DNA of 64,000 nucleotides, taken from NCBI GenBank assembly GCA_017302135.1, contig JAFLDZ010000016.1, positions 1 to 64,000 on the forward strand, given 5' to 3'. Shown here piece after piece: positions 60,126 to 64,000 of the stretch (its first letter is position 1; each line of letters begins with the position of its first letter). The position numbers and the translations under genes are program-made. The notes below the pieces were generated by a model. It saw nothing but the letters and a program-made list of their open reading frames with translations, made no database searches and was not told the origin of the DNA. The stretch is from Lysobacterales bacterium. GTDB lineage: Bacteria > Pseudomonadota > Gammaproteobacteria > Xanthomonadales > Xanthomonadaceae.

Positions 60126-63071
60126 TCAATTCATCGGGCGGTTGCGGTGGCGGCCGCCGTGCGTACGCACCAGCGGCTGCGGCACGCCCATCAGATAGCC
60201 TTGGCCGAACTGGCAGCCCTGATCGATCAGGATCGTGCGCTGCGCTTCGGTCTCGATACCTTCGGCGATGGTGTCGATGCCCAGCGTCAGCGCCATCGCC
60301 AGGATCGCGCGTACCAGGGCCAGACTTTCCGCGCTGGAATCGCTGTCCAGACCGGCGACGAAGCTGCGGTCGATCTTCAGCCCCTGGATCGGGAAACGAT
60401 GCAGGTACGACAGCGCCGAGAAGCCGGTGCCGAAATCGTCGAGTAGCGCGGCGATACCGTGATTGCGCAGATCGCGCAGGATGCGCAGCGCGCGCGGGGC
60501 GTCCTCGATCAGCGCGACTTCGGTGATCTCGATACGCAGCCGCCGCGGATCCTGATCGGCTTCGTCGAGCATCCGCAGCAGGCGGTCGGCGAAATTGTCG
60601 GAGAGGAAATGCCGCGGCGAGACGTTGATCGAGACGTAGTGTTTCGGGTACTCGCCCATCGAGGCGATCACATGCGCGTACATCAACCAGTCGACCTGCT
60701 CGATCAGGCTGCTGTCTTCGCCGACGCCGATGAACGCGGAAGGCGTGAGCAGGCCGCGCTCTTCATGATTCCAGCGCACCAGCGCCTCGCTGCCGACCTG
60801 TTCGCCATCCTGCAGACGCAGGATCGGCTGGAAATGCGGCTCGAACGCGTCGTGCATGATCGCGCGGCGCAGATCGGCTTCCAGATCGAGCAGGCGCACC
60901 GCTTCGGCGCGCATCTCTTCGTCGAATACTTCGCTGCGGTTGCGGCCCTGACGTTTTGCCCGGTACATCGCGGCATCGGCGTCGCGCAGCAGTTCTTCGC
61001 TCTTGCGATAGCGCGGGTGCCACAGGGCGATGCCGATGCTGGCCGATGGAAAGATCTCGCGGCCTTCGATCCACATCGATTGACCCAGTGCACGCAGGAT
61101 ATTCGCGGCGCAGCGTTCGGCCGGTTCGGCCCCTTCGATGTTCTCCGCAAGAATCGCGAACTCGTCGCCGCCGAGGCGGGCGACCAGATCTTCGCGCGCG
61201 ACCGCCTGGGAAATCCGGCGGCTGGATTCGACCAGCAATTCGTCGCCGGCGACGTGGCCGACACTGTCGTTGATCAGTTTGAAGCGATCGATATCGAGGA
61301 AAAGCACAGCGAACGGATTGCCGTCCGCGCTGCTGATCCGTGCGATGGCATCGTCGAGTCGCTCCTGCAGCTGGCCGCGATTGGGCAGCCCGGTGAGACT
61401 GTCGTGACGCGCCTGATGGCGCAGGCGCTGCTCCGCGCGCAGGCGCTCCGCGATCTGTTCGCGCAACTCGTGGTTGGTTTCGGCCAATTCCCGGGTGCGG
61501 GTTTCCACCCGCGCTTCCAGTTCGACGTTCGCGGTCATCAATCTGCGCTGCGCGCGCTTTCGCGCGAGCGCGGCATCGACGTGGTGGGCGACGAACGTCA
61601 GCAGTTCCTGATCGCGCTCGACGAAACTGATGTCCGGGGTGTAACTCTGCACGCCGATCACGCCGACCGCAATGTCGTCGCGGGTCAGCGGTACGCCCAG
61701 CCAGCAGTGCGCGAGCGGCCCGAAGCTGCGCACCAGGCCTTCCGACTCCAGCGCCTGGATGTGACCGCGATCGGCGAGCAGGGCGTGCCCGGTATCGATC
61801 ACGTATTCGGTCAGCCCTTTCGCGCGCGCACGATCGCGATGCGGGCGCGTATCCACTTCGTCCGCCGCATAGGGAAATTCGATGTTTTTGCCGTCGTCGC
61901 TGAGGAACGCGATATAGAAGTTCTTCGCGTACAGCAATTCGCTGATGATCGAATGCAGATCCGCGTAGAAACGTTCGAGACTGTCTGCGGTCATCGACAG
62001 CTCGGTGATGCGGAACAGCGCCTGCTGCAGCTTCTCGGCGCGTTCGCGATCGATCACCTCGGCCTGCAGTTCGTAGTTGGCCTGCTCCAGCGCGAGGGTC
62101 CGCTCTTTCACCCGCCATTCCAGTTCCACCTGGGCGGTCTTGCGGTCCAGCGCGGTGAGAATGTGCTGCGCGACGTATTCCAGCAGCGCGCGATCCTCCG
62201 TGTCGTAGCGGTCGGCGCGCTCGTAGTCCTGCACCACGATCGCGCCGCAGACCTGCGCACCGCGCAGCAGCGGCACGCCCAGCCAATCCTCGCTGAGCGG
62301 CCCGCCGGCGTATTCCTCGCTGGCGATGTTCATGGCCAGCAGAATCTTGCGCGGCGCTCCGATCAGCGGCTTGCCGTGCTGCAGCAGCGCCGCCGTCATG
62401 CTGTGGATGTCCTGGTCGACCGCGAATTCGGTTTCGGAATCGGGGTCGAAGCGGTCGCGGCTGTCCGCGAAGTACAGATAGCGGATCGTCGCGTGCTTGC
62501 CGTCGTATTGGACGATGTAGAAATTCTCCGCTGGCATCAATCCGCCGACGACCTGATGGATCCGCGCCAGCATGTCGTGCATTTCAAGGCCGGAGCCTGC
62601 GAGATCGGAGATTTCGTACAGCGCCTGCTGGAGACGTTTGGACTTTTCCAGCGCTTCGATCCGCGCGCCGGCGTTGGCGAGGCCCAACGAGGCTGCGATC
62701 AGCCTGTGCGCCAGTGCGAACCACGACGTCTGCATCCAGTCGGCCGGCGGCGCCCCGTCGAACGCGACGCCGATGACGGTGCGATGACCGTTACCGCTGT
62801 CGCGGCGGTCGATCCATGCCCGGGCGCGTGGTACGGGCGGCGGATCGTCGAGATGCGCCAGCACCTCGGCCCGCAACGCCTCATCGCTGGAGGCATTGCG
62901 CGCGCTGCCGGTACCGAGACGGACATGCCTCCATGCAATGGCGAGCTGCGTATCTGCGGGCAACGTACCCAGCAGCGCATCGATCACGTCTCTTGAAGTG
63001 ATTCCAGCAGCCAGAGCCCCACCAGCGCCATCGTCTGTCCCTGCATCCGTATCGTGATGGGTGAGGGTCAT
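60126..63071 (-). CDS. GAF-GAF-GGDEF-EAL cyclic-di-GMP protein
   Basis: 981 residues from the ATG at 63071; the open frame runs on upstream without family sequence, and the chosen ATG has only a weak ribosome site. Two GAF sensor domains lie at about 150-300 and 335-485, linked by coiled coils (ELEWRVKERTLALEQANYEL). The GGDEF domain (about 550-715) has intact ARLGGDEFAILAEN. The EAL domain (about 725-975) has intact SEALVRWNHEE, DDFGTGFSALSYLHRF and IDRSFVAGL. Both catalytic signatures are present, so it may make and break cyclic-di-GMP under GAF control. No transmembrane helix is present. Confidence 0.93.
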   Translation of the reverse strand: MTLTHHDTDAGTDDGAGGALAAGITSRDVIDALLGTLPADTQLAIAWRHVRLGTGSARNASSDEALRAEVLAHLDDPPPVPRARAWIDRRDSGNGHRTVIGVAFDGAPPADWMQTSWFALAHRLIAASLGLANAGARIEALEKSKRLQQALYEISDLAGSGLEMHDMLARIHQVVGGLMPAENFYIVQYDGKHATIRYLYFADSRDRFDPDSETEFAVDQDIHSMTAALLQHGKPLIGAPRKILLAMNIASEEYAGGPLSEDWLGVPLLRGAQVCGAIVVQDYERADRYDTEDRALLEYVAQHILTALDRKTAQVELEWRVKERTLALEQANYELQAEVIDRERAEKLQQALFRITELSMTADSLERFYADLHSIISELLYAKNFYIAFLSDDGKNIEFPYAADEVDTRPHRDRARAKGLTEYVIDTGHALLADRGHIQALESEGLVRSFGPLAHCWLGVPLTRDDIAVGVIGVQSYTPDISFVERDQELLTFVAHHVDAALARKRAQRRLMTANVELEARVETRTRELAETNHELREQIAERLRAEQRLRHQARHDSLTGLPNRGQLQERLDDAIARISSADGNPFAVLFLDIDRFKLINDSVGHVAGDELLVESSRRISQAVAREDLVARLGGDEFAILAENIEGAEPAERCAANILRALGQSMWIEGREIFPSASIGIALWHPRYRKSEELLRDADAAMYRAKRQGRNRSEVFDEEMRAEAVRLLDLEADLRRAIMHDAFEPHFQPILRLQDGEQVGSEALVRWNHEERGLLTPSAFIGVGEDSSLIEQVDWLMYAHVIASMGEYPKHYVSINVSPRHFLSDNFADRLLRMLDEADQDPRRLRIEITEVALIEDAPRALRILRDLRNHGIAALLDDFGTGFSALSYLHRFPIQGLKIDRSFVAGLDSDSSAESLALVRAILAMALTLGIDTIAEGIETEAQRTILIDQGCQFGQGYLMGVPQPLVRTHGGRHRNRPMN

Positions 63072-63504
63072 GGCCGGAGCATATACCCGAATTTTCGACA
63101 GCGACAGCGTAGGTCGAATGTTGGACAACAGAGTCGCGTTTGCGATAGGCAGCGTCTTTCGTCGGCGCTGCCGGAACGGCGGATCACGCTGCCAGCATCG
63201 CAGGACGACGCAGGACGGGGACAGCCGCCGCCCGACAGGAATGGGGCAGGAATGGGACACCCACCATTTGTCCGGACCATGCGCTGACCTTGGGACACGA
63301 GGTTGGCATGACCCGTCAGGAAAGCGGCCAGCGACGTGTCGGGATTTTCTGGACTGTGGTGTCCTGGACTCAGGATTTGAACTCAAGCGCGCCTGGATGC
63401 GCGAGCGGGCCTGGCGGAGGCACCTGCAGCCGGCGAACCCGCCGCAGGCCGCAGTCGTGCCCGCGTAACATATGCTTCGCCTCATCCATCCTCGGCGGCA
63501 ACCC
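63072..63504. other. Intergenic with a dispersed repeat
   Basis: Bases 63072-63254 and 63365-63504 hold no evident gene. The middle carries a repeat copy. The left part should contain the GGDEF-EAL promoter. Confidence 0.6.
63255..63364. repeat. Dispersed repeat, copy 3 (palindromic ends)
   Basis: A 110-bp unit with ends GGACACCCACCA and TGTGGTGTCC. It carries the internal TGTCGGGATTTTCTG seen in the 52.5-kb copy and then GGACTGTGG before the terminal TGTCCTGG. Confidence 0.8.
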
Positions 63505-63918
63505 ATGACGCACGCACACGGCAGCTGTCTCTGCGGCGATGTCCGCTTCACTGTCGCGTGGCCCAGCAAGTGGGTGGCGCACTGCCACTGCACGATGTGC
63601 CAGCGCGCGCACGGCGCGGCGTTCGTGACCTGGTTCGGCATGGAAAACGCAAGCGTCGGAATCGACGATGCCGCCGGTGCGCTGCGCTGGTACGTGTCAT
63701 CGCCCGGCGCCGAGCGCGGGTTCTGCCAGCGCTGCGGTAGCTCGCTGTTCTTCCGCGCCGAACGCTGGCCCGGCGAGCTTCACATCGCGCTGGCGAATCT
63801 GCACGGCGATGCCGACCGTGCGCCGATGGCGCACGTGTTCTGGGAGACGCATGTGGACTGGGCGAGACTCGACCCGAACGACGATCTGCCGCGAAAGACC
63901 GCGCCCGAATCGGACTGA
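63505..63918 (+). CDS. GFA family (CENP-V/formaldehyde-activating-type) zinc protein
   Basis: 137 residues from the ATG at 63505. Zinc ligand pairs are GSCLCGDV, HCHCTMCQRAHG and GFCQRCGSSLFF, the usual CxC, CxxC-type and CxxC pattern. The core FVTWFGMENASV and ANLHGDADRAP are conserved. Such proteins are S-(hydroxymethyl)glutathione-related or of unknown small-molecule function. There is no strong ribosome site. Confidence 0.88.
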   Translation: MTHAHGSCLCGDVRFTVAWPSKWVAHCHCTMCQRAHGAAFVTWFGMENASVGIDDAAGALRWYVSSPGAERGFCQRCGSSLFFRAERWPGELHIALANLHGDADRAPMAHVFWETHVDWARLDPNDDLPRKTAPESD

Positions 63919-63923
63919 GTGAA

Positions 63924-63942
63924 GGCCGGCGGACCGCCGGCC
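63924..63942 (+). terminator. GC-rich hairpin after the GFA gene
   Basis: GGCCGGCGG and its complement flank a single base, five bases past the GFA stop. No T-run follows before the window end. Confidence 0.5.
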
Positions 63943-64000
63943 CAAGCCTCATCTACCAGGGTTCATGCCTTGACGCTGCACGGCATCGCGGAGACGGCGG

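Noticed and set aside
1..64000. CRISPR arrays, tRNA and rRNA genes
   Set aside because: I saw no regularly spaced direct repeats of CRISPR type and no recognisable tRNA or rRNA sequence; a tRNA scan would be needed to exclude tRNAs fully.

Overview
This GC-rich window reads as the chromosome of a Lysobacter-like member of the Lysobacteraceae (Xanthomonadaceae). The basis is codon use, an alpha-lytic-protease-type secreted serine protease, a patatin type Vd autotransporter, an OXA-type hydrolase and the housekeeping content. The lineage is inferred; no rRNA or tRNA gene is visible here.

Positions 1-6453, all minus strand, hold what I read as a complete core of a RiPP (ribosomally made, modified peptide) gene cluster. 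In transcription order it encodes a cytochrome P450, an 81-residue Lys/Ala-rich precursor ending in ...GSGWLYD, an MNIO (formerly DUF692) iron oxidase, its RRE-containing partner, a B12-dependent radical SAM enzyme with a second RRE-like tail, and a SAM methyltransferase that runs off the window. The enzyme set matches, as I recall it, the aminopyruvatide (apy) pathway of Burkholderia, which makes a P450 biaryl cross-link, a beta-methylated aromatic residue and a C-terminal Asp converted to aminopyruvate. Here the predicted ring partner is Trp instead of Tyr (W-L-Y-D). This is the most interesting system in the window.

Positions 6658-11416 are mainly nitrogen control: glnK-amtB, an acetyltransferase, and glnA with a near-perfect sigma-54 promoter and two NtrC-like enhancer sites. 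A second PII gene (glnB) lies at 48 kb.

Positions 11.5-40.5 kb are ordinary chromosome. They include a sterol-desaturase-like membrane hydroxylase, the patatin autotransporter, the serine protease, uppP-benE, two META lipoproteins, a TPR-sulfotransferase, lipid enzymes, two tandem tiny paralogous peptides, a PLD/YceI/SixA cluster, an OXA-like enzyme, argS-SPOR, a run of small membrane/oxidoreductase genes and an acyltransferase-3.

Positions 40.6-50.3 kb carry speA and speE (polyamines), an M48 protease, PAP2, glnB, ubiK and comM. Downstream of speA sit a small secreted Cys-rich protein with mirror-symmetric cysteine spacing and then a decayed copy of the speA 3' end.

Positions 50.3-59.9 kb are accessory. 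An AT-rich membrane gene, a GH19 lysozyme/chitinase-like gene, a small hydrophobic-tailed protein, a lipoprotein and an Excalibur protein lie between intact comM and a decayed comM 3' fragment. Beyond that are a secreted PHP-type metallohydrolase and two unknown proteins. At least four related copies of a short palindrome-ended repeat (about 50-145 bp) lie between 52.5 and 63.4 kb. The window ends with a GAF-GAF-GGDEF-EAL protein and a GFA-family protein.
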